Below, piece after piece: positions 11,601-23,259 of a stretch of DNA of 64,000 bases. The DNA lies in NCBI GenBank assembly GCA_002179805.1, contig NAVB01000113.1, forward strand, positions 1 to 64,000, given 5' to 3'. The stretch is from Acanthamoeba lenticulata (taxonomy: Eukaryota > Discosea > Longamoebia > Acanthamoebidae). The notes under the pieces were generated by a model. The model saw nothing but the letters and a program-made list of their open reading frames with translations, was not told the DNA's origin and searched no databases. The position numbers were made by a program, and so were the translations under genes. Position 1 is the first letter of the stretch; each line of letters begins with the position of its first letter.

Positions 11601-11737
11601 GTGAGAGCCATCCCGCCTGTGTCTGTCTTGTCGTGTGATGCGGTTTTACGAGGGTCGCCCATCCGAGCTCATTTTCCTCTTCTTTCCTTTCTCTCTTGTA
11701 TCTACGCGCCTCCTGCTGCTCTCCCCCAGGCCGGTGA
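8647..11737 (+). CDS. Multi-pass membrane protein, tweety/prominin-like architecture
   Basis: At least 14 exons separated by short introns. I see about six hydrophobic segments: one near the N-terminus (VSYTALGLACLFLLAMAV), a pair around IFFFVFYIVIFLVRCCC and IMRILLLSIAVMIL, a pair around RFVVFLFTFIIIFGIG and ALALFVPIIVVMTFCIV, and one near the end (VVATIALGFLWIFYEFVVL). Between them lie an acidic coiled loop (about 9765-9940) and a large Cys-rich, N-glycosylatable loop (about 10210-11210; many NxT/S and paired Cys). Two loops between membrane pairs recall tweety-type channels and prominins, which shape membrane protrusions. No catalytic motif is visible. The last exon join (TATG|GTCTGT to CCCCCAG|GC) gives an end at 11737; that end is provisional. 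Confidence 0.65.
9654..9691. repeat. TTTA microsatellite in an intron
   Basis: A run of TTTA units with a few T insertions, inside an intron of the tweety/prominin-like gene. Such runs are common in the introns here and are variable sites. Confidence 0.85.
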
Positions 11738-12004
11738 AGGAATCGACACGACACGGAGCTCACGCTGCGGCGATCATGTGCGCGTGCGATTCCCTCCGCC
11801 TCTCTCTTGTGGCTCCAGATGAAGGGACCAACTTTCCTTGTGGCTTCGATGATTACAAATCAATCTCTCTTCTTTTTATTGCCTCTACTTCTTTACTTTT
11901 GGACTCCATCATGATGACAACTTCAATAGCGATCTCGCCAGCGGTTTCTCTGTGTGTGTGTCGAGGAGAAGCCTGTACAGCGTTGGGTGGGGGAGTTACG
12001 TCGT

Positions 12005-13370
12005 CTACTGCGCAGCTGGCAGCTCAGCGGTCTGGGCCGGGGTCGCGTCAGGCATCTTGGCGGCCTCGCTCTCGTTGGCGACCTCCTTCGCTGGATTGTC
12101 GGCAGGAGGAGCTGACGCAGTCGACTCCGTCACCGGTTGCTCCGGAGCCAGTTGATCCTCCGATAGGAGAGGCACCGCCTCGTAGCCCTCCTCGCTCCTG
12201 CCGTGTTCTTCATCGTCTTCCTCGCCGCTGGCCAGGCCGCGCACCAATTCGACGACCAGCAGCCCGATGAGTCCGAGCACGGTGGTCATCCCGATCAACA
12301 TCAAGCTCTGTTCTACTAACGGTGGCAGGGCGAAGAAGCTGCGCAGAGTCTGGCGCCACGCGTTGGTCGAGGTCGGCTCTACCTCTGCGCCCGTCCGTGC
12401 GTTGCCAGGCCGAACTGGATGCCGTACCCGGGACGCAGCATCGGGACCAGAGAGGGCCGGATTGGACGGCGGAGCACGGGTCAGCGGCTGCTCATCGACG
12501 GTCATCACCAACACCGGCACACGAGCGTGCACAAAGGAGGGCTCCTGGTTGCCGTCGGAGGACGAGATCCAGAGCGACCGACCTCCCGCGCTGCTCCACA
12601 CGGCGTAGAACGAAGAAGAAAAGGGCTCTCGAAGGGACTCTCGCGCAGGCGCTGTTGTCGCGATGATGAGAGGATGAGAATGGGCAACAACAACCGAATC
12701 TAAAGGAAAGGCGAGGAAGTACATACGAGGCGGAGGGAGGCAGCGCTTGGTAAAGATGAAAGCAACCTTCTCGCCTGCGGGACTCGACTTGTCGTCAGCC
12801 GAGAGCTCTATCACAACGAACCTCTTCACCGGGTAATCAGTAGCGCACTGGAAGTCGAGCTCCAAGTGGTACATGAACGACTCTTGTTCGGGCTGTTCCT
12901 CTCTTTGCTCGGTATGCTCCTCTTTGGCGTTGTTGGCAGAAGTGCCCTTGACGACTTTGAAGGAGGCACTAACGCCAAGAGCCGGATCTGTCCAAGTTGC
13001 GGCGTTGTTCAGGATGCAGCATTGTTGGGTGAAAAGGAGGCAAGAGGGTACCAGTTCTAGAGACCTCTCCAAGGCCATCAATGACACCATAGTTTGTTAC
13101 TTGAACAGGCGCCGAGTGACGCACCAGGAACCTGCTGTGTTGAGTACGCTCCTCGTAGACCCGTGGGAAGAAGGACGGGAAGAAAGAAGAGACGAAAGAG
13201 GATGAGAACTGTTCGGACAGGCTCAACTCGAAAGAGAAGGACGGCATGACAAAGCCCTCCCTCACCACCAGAGCAGGTGAGCCGTCCTCCGTAAACTTGA
13301 TGACGTCTAGTCCCTGGATAGCCGTCACCCACAACAGCACCATAACAGCCAACAGGCTGAGCGTCTTCAT
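12005..13370 (-). CDS. Type I membrane protein of unknown function with sorting-signal tail
   Basis: The product starts with a clear signal peptide (MKTLSLLAVMVLLWVTAIQG). A luminal region of roughly 250 residues follows, including HLELDFQCATDYPVKRFVV and KVAFIFTKRC. One membrane span comes next (LMLIGMTTVLGLIGLLVVEL). The cytosolic tail is acidic (EEDDEEHGRSEEG) and contains GYEAVPLL, which combines a tyrosine-type and a dileucine-like sorting signal (inference), and ends in an A/P/E-rich stretch. The join between the first and second exons (around 13190-13070) could not be fixed by eye, because the two frames need an intron with no single obvious donor. I do not recognise a family. The gene converges with the tweety-like gene. 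Confidence 0.6.
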
Positions 13371-13528
13371 TCTGTAGTCTCTTTTATCAATCTTTACAAA
13401 TGATTTGTTTTGTGCTGCTTTGTCTGCAGCTGTCCCTTCTGGCGCAGGCTTCTCCTTTTTCGGGACTTCCGCCAGTTTCCCTTTTCTTTTCTTTTGGCTT
13501 TACAAGCCGGCATGAAACACGAGAGGCA

Positions 13529-15538
13529 CTAGGCCTCGTGGATGTGTGCACCGCTGTGCGGACACTTGGCTTGCTGGTCCGTGGCGAAGCAACATGACCA
13601 GTGCTGGTGGCCCGCGCAAAGAGTCAGCATTTCAACAAGGCCGAGGAGACGAGAAGAGTGCGTACCTGGTAGCCGATCGACGTCTTGAGGCCAACACCGC
13701 ACTACAGGCAGGACGCAAACACCGACAACACGTGAGCCAATTGAGTGCAGGTGGACGTTACGAAGAAGGGGAAAAGAACCTTGAGATAGTTGCAGTCGCC
13801 AAATGACGCGTGCCACTGGCCCACATGACCACATCCACCTGTCGGGTTTAGAGACGCCAAAAACAACGTCCCACCTGTGAAAGTCGGTAGGCGCCACATG
13901 AGCATGTTGATCCTGAGCTCCCTCTCGCCCCAAATGAAAGCGCAAGGTTGAAAACTCGTACACTTGGCGCATGTAAGCCGCTCCTCTCCGCCAAGTGGCA
14001 GGGGATCGTCGCTCAGCTTGAAGCCCCAATGCTCGTTCTGGGGTAGGCGCGTGCGCAGGATGCCTGTGCTGCCCGCCGTGAGCCCAGTTTGAACCACAAG
14101 GGAGAATAAGGGTCCAAACCTTGGGCTGGAAGCATGTAGGTGCCGGACAACGTGAGCTCGTTCAGGATGGGCGGCTTGGAAATCAATGTCCACAAGGCCT
14201 GTCGCGCGGACGCTGCTTCAGACCAGCGAGGGAGGTCCACGAAACGCCGGCCAGATCAGGTGGCTGATAGGGCGTACCTCCTCGGTGATGGGGCGCTTCG
14301 TTTTCAACAGAGCGGCGATGGACCGGCGCGCGAGCTTACGGCGCTCGATGGACCACAGGATATCGGCATCGGCGTCGTCGCTCCAGTGGTCAATATTAGT
14401 CTGTACAATCGAGCCATGCTCTGAGGTTCTCCATGTTGGTCGTTGGTGGTTGATCCCTTGGTCAGTCCCAGCCCCAGAAGAGCCCGACATGCAAGGGGGC
14501 GAGGAGAAGATGGTGCACCGACCGGCTAGCAAGTAAGGGTTGGTGACGGACTCGCGGTCGCGCGTGAGGAGGACGCCCTCGCCGGGCGCCACACCGCACA
14601 CGGTGAAGTAGACTGGCGCGATCAGCTCCGACGCGCTCAGCGCACCGACTGCGCGTGAGAAGGCGGCCTCAGACTCGAGCACCTCACGCACCAGGAACCC
14701 TGTAGAGGAGAGGTCGCGCAAACATGAGGCTTGTGCGATCATGCGAGCGTTGGCATCGGGAATTCGAGGAGGCGGCGCCCACCGATGGGCCAGGCGCGCA
14801 AGACGGCCTTCTTGATGTTCTTCCAATACTCCCCGCTCGTCACGCGGAAGTTGACAGAGACCGAGTAGCCTTGCGGCCGCAGCCCTGCACATGTTGGCGA
14901 GTGGAAGGTGAGAATTCTATGCGCCTTCAATAGCAAGATCTGGGGAGGGTTACCGGTGAGGACGCCGACATAGCCGACCCACGAGGTGGCCAAGTACTGA
15001 GTGCGCCCGTTTCGCTGGAAGTCCACCTCGATGGAGAGCGGACGGAGGAACTCCATTCCCCAGTCCATCGTGCGGATATGCTGCGGCGTCGAGGCCTGTC
15101 TCGGGTCTTGCGGGACGACGATGCTGGTGCACGCCGCAGAGGCCTCGTAGACCAGCTGCAATAGCACCAACTGACCCAACGGCAACCCTGTGTACGAAAA
15201 TGTGGTGAGCTTGTGCTCTTGCACACGTGGTGGACACCCAACTCGGCGCACCGGAGGTCTTGGCGATGCCAGCGAGCTCGCGCCCATAGTACACGATGCC
15301 CACATGTGCTACGCCAGCAAAGAACGCGCTCACGAGCTTCTCGGCGAACGAGGCCTTCTTCTTGCCCAGCACCTGGCCGTTTCCCGTCAGTCAATAAATT
15401 GTAAGTGTTCTGTTATAAGAAAAGGTTGCCGTCAGTCGTTTGCGCGGCGACTCCTGCGTCTTCCATACCGCTCTCGGCAACCAGAATGCCATCCTCGCCA
15501 TCGTCGTGCAACTTCCCTTTGCCTTTGTCGATGTCCAT
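13529..15538 (-). CDS. Acid ceramidase / N-acylethanolamine acid amidase with Cys/His-rich C-terminal module
   Basis: Exons around 15370-14120 give the NAAA/acid ceramidase fold: a propeptide part (VGIVYYGRELAGIAKTSGAP), the autocleavage and catalytic cysteine in ASAACTSIVVPQD, MDWGMEF in place of the RNLDY signature, QYLATSWVGYVGVLTGL, EGVLLTRDRESVTNPYLLA and VQTNIDHWSDD. The family hydrolyses ceramide or fatty-acid amides in lysosomes. The enzyme core ends near LSGTYMLPAQGILRTRLP. The frame then continues through further exons into a module of about 70-90 residues, with GCGHVGQWHASFGDCNYL, KCGVGLKTSIGY and QHWSCCFATDQQAKC before the stop at 13529. Animal enzymes lack this tail. The first exon is uncertain: the block starting GTGCTGGGC (15372) needs an upstream exon, and an ATG at 15538 (MDIDKGKGKLHDDGEDG) is the best candidate, with no clear donor. 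Confidence 0.75.
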
Positions 15539-15647
15539 GACGTTGCAATGAACGAAGCTGCTCAGAAAAAAGGGCTTATTGCTTTCTCAACGAGGGGAAA
15601 AGAGAGAGGAAAACACGAAATTAAAAAAGACACACCAACAAGACAGG

Positions 15648-16679
15648 ATGGATGACTTCGAGTCAGTGGAAAAGCTCGTCACAAAGAGGCTCAAAAATTT
15701 TGATTACGTTAAGCGGGTGTACCAGGGCAGCGCCCCTTGGATGAACACCGTCTTCCTCACCAAAGAAGATATTTATCAATATTACTCGAAAGAGAAAAAA
15801 GACGTCCTGCAGGCTCGGTGCGTTCTTTTTCGCCCCCCCCCCTTGTCGTTTCGCTCTTTGATCAAGTTTTCATTCTTCCCAATCGAAAAACCATGAACTA
15901 GTGCGGAGCAGTGGTTCTACGTGGGCATTAGCCTGGCCCCCGTGCTCACGCTCCAGGCAGGGTGCGACGCTCCTAGTTCCTCTTTTCCCTATGCAACCCC
16001 TGGCTGACCCAGTTTTTTCACGCAGTACCGCCTACGTGGACGCCATCGCAACGTTCTGGAACGAATTCGAGAGCGCCGTCGATTCAAAGGGGGTGCGCTT
16101 TCTCTTCTTTCTTCGGTGAGGCACACCTGCTAAGCAGCACGCACGTGGGCCTTGTGATGGAGCAGAAAATGAAGGATCTGGGCGCAAGCAGCGGCAAGGA
16201 CGTTCGCGTGACGGCCCCAGGGTCGGCCCGCACGGAATACTTGACCACTCCCAATGTCGTACGTGTCCACATCTCACACGCCTGATCGTCTCTCCTGCTC
16301 AATCGCCATCTTGTTGGTGACCGATGGCGTGCGCTGCGTCCAGCCGTCCAACCTGGACTACTTCGAGGTGATCTACAGTTTGTGCGATCTGTTGGAGCAC
16401 GTCTACAAGAAGTTCATGGCGGCCGACGTGAGCACACAGACGGCCAAGAGCATCGTCAAGCTCGACTCCCGATTCAAGGTTGGTCCCCCCACCCACCCAA
16501 CCCAACTCGCCCGGACGCATTTCTCTTCATCGCCTGACGCGCGCGAGCAGCACCACCTGCTGAGCCCCATCAGCAAGGACACCACGGCGGTGGCGGTCAA
16601 CATCCTGAAGCAGCAGATGAACGCCCTCGACTCTATTTTCGCCAGCAGCGGCTGGGACGAGGGCACTGGCGACGAGTAA
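15648..16679 (+). CDS. Conserved-looking soluble protein, not recognised
   Basis: Six exons join cleanly in frame to about 235 residues: MDDFESVEKLVTKRLKNFDY at the start; AEQWFYVGISLAPVLTLQAG; TAYVDAIATFWNEFESAV; THVGLVMEQKMKDLGASSG; SNLDYFEVIYSLCDLLEHVY; and HHLLSPISKDTTAVAVNIL, ending in an acidic tail DEGTGDE. Most of it looks alpha-helical, with no signal peptide or membrane span. The dense helical text and uniform splice sites make it a real gene, but I cannot assign a family. The start is 109 bp from the candidate start of the ceramidase-like gene on the opposite strand, so the two may share a promoter. Confidence 0.75.
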
Positions 16680-16929
16680 GCAAGTCTCCGCACGTGCTGC
16701 CGCGTCGACGGATCTTGTGTTCCTCTGCTCTCTTCCTTGTTTCCTTGTCTTCTTGGGCTCAAGACTGCTGTTGTATTCTGTTCTGCACTGTAGCATCTGT
16801 GTGTGTGTGCTGGCGCAGGTCTCTTTCTTGGGCTTGATTGGGCTTGATTGGCAGCAAGCGAGGCGCGGACCAATCTTTTATCGTCAATGTGTTGTTTATG
16901 TGCAAAGGGGGCGGAAGAGATCATGATGA

Positions 16930-19454
16930 TCATGAGGACCAGATGAGCAGCGAGGCATCTGAACCGCCCGTCACGAGCGGCTTGCCCTTCAGCTTCCACG
17001 TGCAGCAACTCACGCCAGCCCTAAAGAAGGGAAGGAATAAGAGACGGCAGCTCCGCAGTAGGACCGGGGCGACGTACTGGTGGCCCTCGGCGATGTTGGC
17101 CTCGAGCGCGCCCGTGTGCGTGTTCCACACAAAAATGCCGCCTGTGGTGGAGCCGGCCACCACGAAGTTGCCGTCGGCGCTCAGGCAGGCCTGTGGTGAC
17201 AGCACCCCGCCCTGGGGTGGCTGTAGCGGATTGCGGGCCGACGGCGAGCACCTTGTGAGCTATTAAGTGAAGGATGAAGGGGAAGAGGGAAGCAGTACTC
17301 GGAAAATCTGTGCGGACTTGAGGTTCCGCAGGTCGATGAGCTGAGCCGTGTTGTCGGGCGCCGTGGTCAGGACCATGTCCTCACACGCGGGCGTCCACGA
17401 TATGCTGGTGGCCTGTCGACACAAACACGTTCAGGTGCACGGAGCCGGGTACTACCGTGGTTATGTACCTGCTTGGCCTGCACGTCCTGGACCTCGCCTA
17501 CGGCGTCCGAGGTCTTGAGGTCCCATAGCCGGATGCGGCGGTCGACATGGGCCGAGCACAGCAGGCTGCGGCCCACGAATGCCACGGCGTTGCACGGGTT
17601 GTAACAGAACACGGTGCGCACACAGTAGCCCTTGTCCAGGTCCCACACCTTGACCGTCCGGTCGTGGGACCCGGTAATCACCTTGCCGGCCGACATGAAT
17701 GTGGAGCCCGTCACCTGTCCTTGCATGTGAGGGCCCTCCCCGGAAGCAAGCGTACGCCAGAATGATGTTTGTATGAGGAGGTACCTTGGCCACATGACCG
17801 CGCAGGGTGTGCTTGACTTTGCCGCTGCTGACGCTCCACACGCGCGCCACATTGTCGCAGGAAGAGGCCAACACCAGGTCTCTGTCTTCTGGCGCGAATT
17901 CGACTTGCGTGATGGCGAGCTTGGCCCCTGCGTTTGAAATTGGAAGAAAAGTTGAAGAATAATTCAAAGCAAAATATATCCACACCCGTATTACCTGTGA
18001 GAGTGGACTGCAGATCGCCGTTGAGGCCCCAGATCTTGACCGTCATGTCGGTGCTGCCCGAGGCGATACGATCGCCTGACGCGCTGTAGGCCACCGATGT
18101 CACATCGCCTGTGTGAGCCCTCTGCTCAAATCAAATGATTTGTCACACATCACCACATTAGCTACCAGCACTGTGGAGGTGGCTGAGACAAGGACGCCAA
18201 GGACGCGTACCAGTTGGGTGGCCGCTCGTCGTGGAACGCTGCTGCCAGCATGGGCACGCCCCTTACGGCGGTCCTCCCCGACCGCCGCCACGGCCTCGAT
18301 CGAGCTGTCACTAGAGTGGCCGGGTGGGTTCTTGGCCAGGTGCTGCATGTGCTGCATCTGCTGGAAGAACTCGTTGACCTCGTTCATCTTGCGCGCGTCT
18401 TCCGAGTTCTTGAGCTTCCATTGGGTCAGCATGTGTGCATTCTCTTCCTCGAGTTTCTTGTTGCGATCCTCAGAGCGCGCCAGCTCGGCCTGTGTTGAGC
18501 ACGTAGCCGGTTCAAGTCTTGTCAGGCGAGAGCTGCAGCGGCGTAGACCCGGGGATCTAGACAAACGTACCTTTAGAGACTCGAGCTCAGGAGTCAACGT
18601 TCGGAGGGCACCCACCTTCCCCCGAAGCTCGTCCTTCAAGGCTTCACAGATGCGCTCGTTTTCAGCCAGCCTGTCATATTGGACCGCATAAATCAGAATC
18701 ACAACAGACGCAACTCAAGGACGACGTCGATGATGACAACGAGTATTGAGCGGGTGGTGAGGGGAGGGGCGCATGCGCACTGGTCTTGTTTGGCGTTGAG
18801 AGTTTCGGTGAGCTCCTTAACCCTTCGGTTGAGCTCAATCACCTCCTGCGCCGTCTCCGAGTTTCGCTTGTAGCATTCTGTGAGCTCCTGCTGCAGCCGC
18901 TGTACATCCCTGTGCGGCAGATAAAGAAATTTGTCAGAGGTTGGACATCTCCACCTGGAGATCATGATGACTCATAGAGGAGGTGACGACTCGCGCACCC
19001 ATCGCCTGCAGTCGTGTCACCATCAGGCCGCTTGAGTTCACCGATGAGCTGCTTAAGGTGCAGCACCTCCTTGTCCAACATGTACATTTTGTCACGCATC
19101 ATGGTCCTCTCTTTCACGAAGACATGCTCTGCACACATGTGTGGGCCACCAAGAAGGTGCCCTTCGCCTCAGCAAAGCACACAATACAGAAAAAAAAGAT
19201 GGTAACCGATTGATTGGTTTGACATGCGTACGCTGGCGGATGAGGTCGACGAAGGGACGGCGTTGGAGGCCATCACGTACGTTGACCTGCCGCAGCACTT
19301 CGGTTCGCCACGGCGGGTAGAACACAACACCGCCCGAAGAAGGTGGCTGAGTTGCCGAGGTGGATAAGTCGGCGCTGGAGGTGGAAGATGAGCCCCAGCC
19401 CCACCACGTTCGTGGTGCCTCCGCCTCTACCTTTTCGTAGCCACCTTCTTGCAT
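16930..19454 (-). CDS. ATG16: Autophagy protein 16 (coiled coil plus WD40 propeller)
   Basis: The N-terminal region holds the ATG5-binding helix (WRTEVLRQVNVRDGLQRRPF), followed by a long coiled coil (LHLKQLIGELKRP; RLQQELTECYKRNSETAQEV; ELARSEDRNKKLEEENAHML). The C-terminal half is a seven-bladed WD40 propeller with repeats such as SVAYSASGDRIASGSTDMTV, DNVARVWSVSSGKVKHTLRG, KVITGSHDRTVKVWDL and GNFVVAGSTTGGIFVWNT, ending LVTGGSDASLLIWSS. Coiled coil plus WD40 is the ATG16L1 layout of animals and Dictyostelium, not the short yeast form. The ATG12-ATG5-ATG16 complex directs lipidation of ATG8 on autophagic and phagosomal membranes. An N-terminal extension of about 45 residues with a WWGW cluster precedes the ATG5-binding helix. 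Confidence 0.93.
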
Positions 19455-19810
19455 GTTGTTTCGATGGAATGAAGCAAGCTCTAAACAGAATTACTGATTA
19501 ATCTGCCTGGCTAGTTCGATTCGACAACTCAGGCGTCGTTGCAATCGTGTTATTCCTCTTTTCTACGCCCAATTCGCCGTTTGAGTGGATGCGAGTTCGG
19601 GTGGTTCCGCGCGAATGTGTTTTGTGGAAGAACGACATGAAGAAAGCCGCAACAAGAAAAAGGCCAAAGGAAAAAGGACGTCGCGTGTCTCGTGAACGCA
19701 GTTTGTTTGCAGCGTCGTGTGCATTTACGTGTAAAAGGCGAACACCGCTGGGCCAGCTCTGCACAAACATACGCAACCAACTGCGTCTAGAGGAGGCTCC
19801 CAATAGCACT
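19455..19810. other. Intergenic spacer
   Basis: About 355 bases between the starts and ends of ATG16 and LTA4H. Open frames of 76-120 codons occur on both strands (for example 19547-19909 plus), but they are basic, lack splice or domain support and overlap the LTA4H 3' exon. I see no RNA gene or repeat here. The ATG16 promoter probably lies at the right-hand side of 19454. Confidence 0.5.
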
Positions 19811-22800
19811 TTAGGCCAGGCCCAGATCCTTGGCGATCATCTTGGACGCTGTAGAGGTCGATGCTCATCAGTCGCCCGCACAAGTAGGCAACGCTCTGGA
19901 CAAGAATGAAAGAAAGGGCAAGTCGGGGTGTACCGATGGGGTGATAGGCCTCCCGGTGGGTGCCAAAGGTGTCGAGGGCGAGCTGCTTGGGCACGCCCTG
20001 CGCGCGGAAGAGGTCGCGGTAGAGGGGACGCACGAACTTCATGCGGCCCTGCTCCTTAAGGAAGCTCACCACGCTCGGGTAGACGGCCTCATAGCCGTGC
20101 TTGATGGCCAGCGTATACCACCTGAACCGCACCTCCGAGTTGCGCGACTGCGTGAACGCGTAGGTCTTGTCCATCAGCTCGAGCTTGCGCGCGTTCACGC
20201 CCTCCGCCGAAACGGTCAGCTTCTCCAAGAACGCGACGAGCTGGGGCGTGGACCAGCCCTCAATGTCGGCAGCCTGCGCCTGCGGCTCATCAGAGGAGAG
20301 CCACTTCTTGGCGAGCTCGTTCGACTGCACAGCGAGCGAGTCGTCGAACTTGGACAGAATGTCCACAGTGGGCATGCCCTGCGACAGAAAAGGTTCTCTG
20401 TCAATGGTCTGCACAAAGGGCCGCAGCTAGAGTGCCGCGCGTGGCCGAGGCCACTTGATCTACGTACGGGCTGGTAGAACCAGGCGTCCCAATCGATGGC
20501 CTTCAGCTTGGACTGGTCAAAGTCGGGCAAGCCGGTGAAGTAGGAGATGAAGAAGTTCTTGAAATCGTCGGAGACCAGCGTCGTGTTCGCGAACTGCAAC
20601 GTGCGTGACGAGAACAAGTTAGTGAACGCCAGATGGTGTTGTTTGGAGAGCGAATGTACCTTGTTCACGTAGGCCTTGAGGAAGGGCTCGAAGACGGCCG
20701 GACCGCCCACGGTAAGCTCCAAGAAATAGAGGAACTGCAAAATGCGTCATGTTGTTGGTTAGCTTTACAGTGTTGAGAAAGTCGAGGTCGAGGCAAGAAA
20801 CGTACCTGGCTTCCCTTCTCGTAAGGCACAGAGCTAAAGGCCTGAGAAGACAAATGGAAAGAAGAAAAAAGTCAAAATAAAACATTCTAATGGCGACATC
20901 CAGGGGAACGCACATCATCAGGATCAACTCCCTGTTGCCTGTTGCAAAAGAAGCGAGAGGAATCAGGTCAGTTCAGATCGAATGGTCACATTGTTTGCGA
21001 AGGGAAGTTGTACTTTTGGACGAGCTTCGTGAACTCCTGGTGCTCGTCTCCAAAGTGGGTGATGGAGTCGACAAGGGCGTGGTTACCGAGCAGAGCGCTG
21101 AATTGCCTGTGAGCCTCACCACGCAGACGACCTGTGTGGTGTGTCAGTCGCGTTGCACTTGGGAAAAGAGAATTTAGCAGGTCAGCAAGGATCAACATAC
21201 CGATGATCTTACGTTCGACAAAGACCGTGAACCCCTCGTTCAGCCTGCACGTGATTCAATAATGGGTCAGCATTGTGTCTTTCACTTAAACAACCTATGA
21301 GAAGAAGGGCAATGCTACCAGAAGTGCTCCCAAGTGCGGTTGGTCACAAGGTTGCCCATCCAGCTGAGAAATCGATGTTAGTGAGCGCGGCAAGCAGAGA
21401 AAGGTGGAGCGGAACGGCCCAGGAGGATAATTCAAACTAACCTGTGGGCGATCTCGTGCGCCACAACGTCCGTGAGCGAGCGGTCGCCAGCCAGGAGGGT
21501 CGGAGTCACAAAGGTGAGGCAGGGGTTCTCCATGCCACCATAAGGGAAGCTGTCATATGTCACGCGTGTAAGACAGAGGTCAAAGAGCTCGACCATAGGC
21601 AAGTACATCAAAAGCATACCTCGACGGGAGCAGAAGCACGTCATAGCGGCCCCACTAGTTCAGTCATGTGCGCGTGGCGTGTACTCATTAGTTTTAAACA
21701 TAAGTGAAAGTCACATGATTAAAAGGATTGATGTATTACCTCATACGGTGTGAGCAGCTCCTCCGCGGCCTTCAAGTAGTCCTCTGTAGAGAGCCAGGGC
21801 ACAGATACTCAAGTTATTCTCTATTCTATTGGTTTGTTTGACTCAACAACGTACCTGTGTTCGAGAACTCCCAGGCAGCAGACTCCACCTTCTCCTGCTC
21901 TAAAAGGCATAGGAGGTCAGAAGAAAAAGCAATCGAAATGAGGCGGCCTTGGAGGCAACAGCAGCACAAATCAGGGCTTCGTACCGGTCCAGACCTTGGA
22001 CCTGGGTCCAATGTCGCGGGAGACGAGGTTGCCAACCACGATGGCCACAAGATAGGACTACAGAATGGACGGCGGGCCAAAGAATACATCAGGCTCAAGC
22101 AGCAACCACCTCCTACCGAGCGACGTAGAGGAGGCGTACCGGGATGGGCACTTTCTGCTGGAAGGAAAACGTCTTCTTGCCATCCTGCTCGGTCTCGCCA
22201 ACTTAAAGAGAGACGGAACAGTCAGTGGAAATAAGAAGATAAAGGAGGTTAGTGTTGGTACACACCGCTGAGGGCACTCATGAGAGCGACGAGAGGCTGG
22301 GGAACAGTGATGCGCGCGGTGTAGGAAGCTGAGTCAAGAAACAGTGCACGTTAGCCAGTCAACCACAGAATTTGTAGCACATTAAGGGAGAGCGAACCCT
22401 TCACGGAGGGCGAATCCTGGCACGGCACGGCGGAGCGGCAGTGGATAGCTTGGAACTGACTGAACAAGTAGGGATGCTTCTTGCCCTCGGTTTGGCTGCG
22501 TTGGGAAGGCTCTCCAATCAGTCCAACATACTGGAGGAGCAGGGATGATTACGGAGCTACCTGGGCGGCAGCCACTGCAGGCCGGAAGCGGTGGAGCTTG
22601 TTTCGTATTCCACACGTACGGTGAAGTGCGAACCCGAAGCCTGCGCCTCAGGCAGAGTGATGACGAGCGCCTGGCCAAAGGCGTCGCTCTTTTGGCCCAT
22701 GGCGAACTGCAGAGTGTTTGCTGTTAGTCGGCCACTCGTTGCCGGAAAGATCCGAAGTCCAATACCTGCAAAGGCTGCGGAGAACCAGAAGAGATGCTCG

Positions 22801-23048
22801 CCACAGCAGAAATCTTAAGATCGCGAGTATCGAGCACCACATTCTTGAGTCCATCAACAAGCGACTCAAGAGCGAGATCAACGTGACTGCACAGGCATTT
22901 GACATCAGTATTACAAAAACGACCGGGTGAAGGCGAAGGTGGCACGGGCTTACCCGCCGAGGACATGGCGATCAAAGTCAACATTGAGCTCGATGTGCAG
23001 ATTGCTCGTGCGCACCTCGTGCACGTTAGAGTACGATGCTGGGTCCAT
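19811..23048 (-). CDS. LTA4H: Leukotriene A4 hydrolase / M1 aminopeptidase
   Basis: More than ten exons from [20 protein letters not shown] to a final short exon encoding [11 protein letters not shown], spliced from HPI at about 19934. Family marks are [20 protein letters not shown] (the GxMEN aminopeptidase site), the zinc site HEIAHSWMGNL, whose HExxH is split from SWMGN by an intron, the matching WLNEG exon, and the C-terminal helical domain with [14 protein letters not shown]. All match vertebrate LTA4H along the length (about 600 residues). The protein is a zinc aminopeptidase; in animals it also hydrolyses leukotriene A4. Whether the amoeba enzyme has the epoxide hydrolase activity cannot be told from sequence. 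No signal peptide, so cytosolic. Confidence 0.93.
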
Positions 23049-23259
23049 GTCTGTACGCTTCGCGATTTGGTGCAGATCGACAGTACGCTGTCGTGTGCCT
23101 TAGGCTTAGCGAAACAGTTTCGAAACTTTTTTCATCTCGGCGTTTCGTTGTGTCGACAGAAAGATGCCACCAATGAAGGGCAGCCACGGTGGCTGGCCTT
23201 GGGTGTGGTGTGCCGCGGCTGGATTTTGAAGTTGCAGCCTGCATCGCATAACCGACAAG

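Noticed and set aside
13400..13597. Plus-strand ORF with a signal-like start (MICFVLLCLQLSLLAQASPF)
   Set aside because: It lies in the promoter of the minus-strand type I protein and runs into the ceramidase 3' exon; nothing after the hydrophobic start looks like protein.
16828..16853. Short tandem duplication GGGCTTGATT
   Set aside because: Only two copies in a 3' untranslated spacer; no sign of a mobile element or attachment site.
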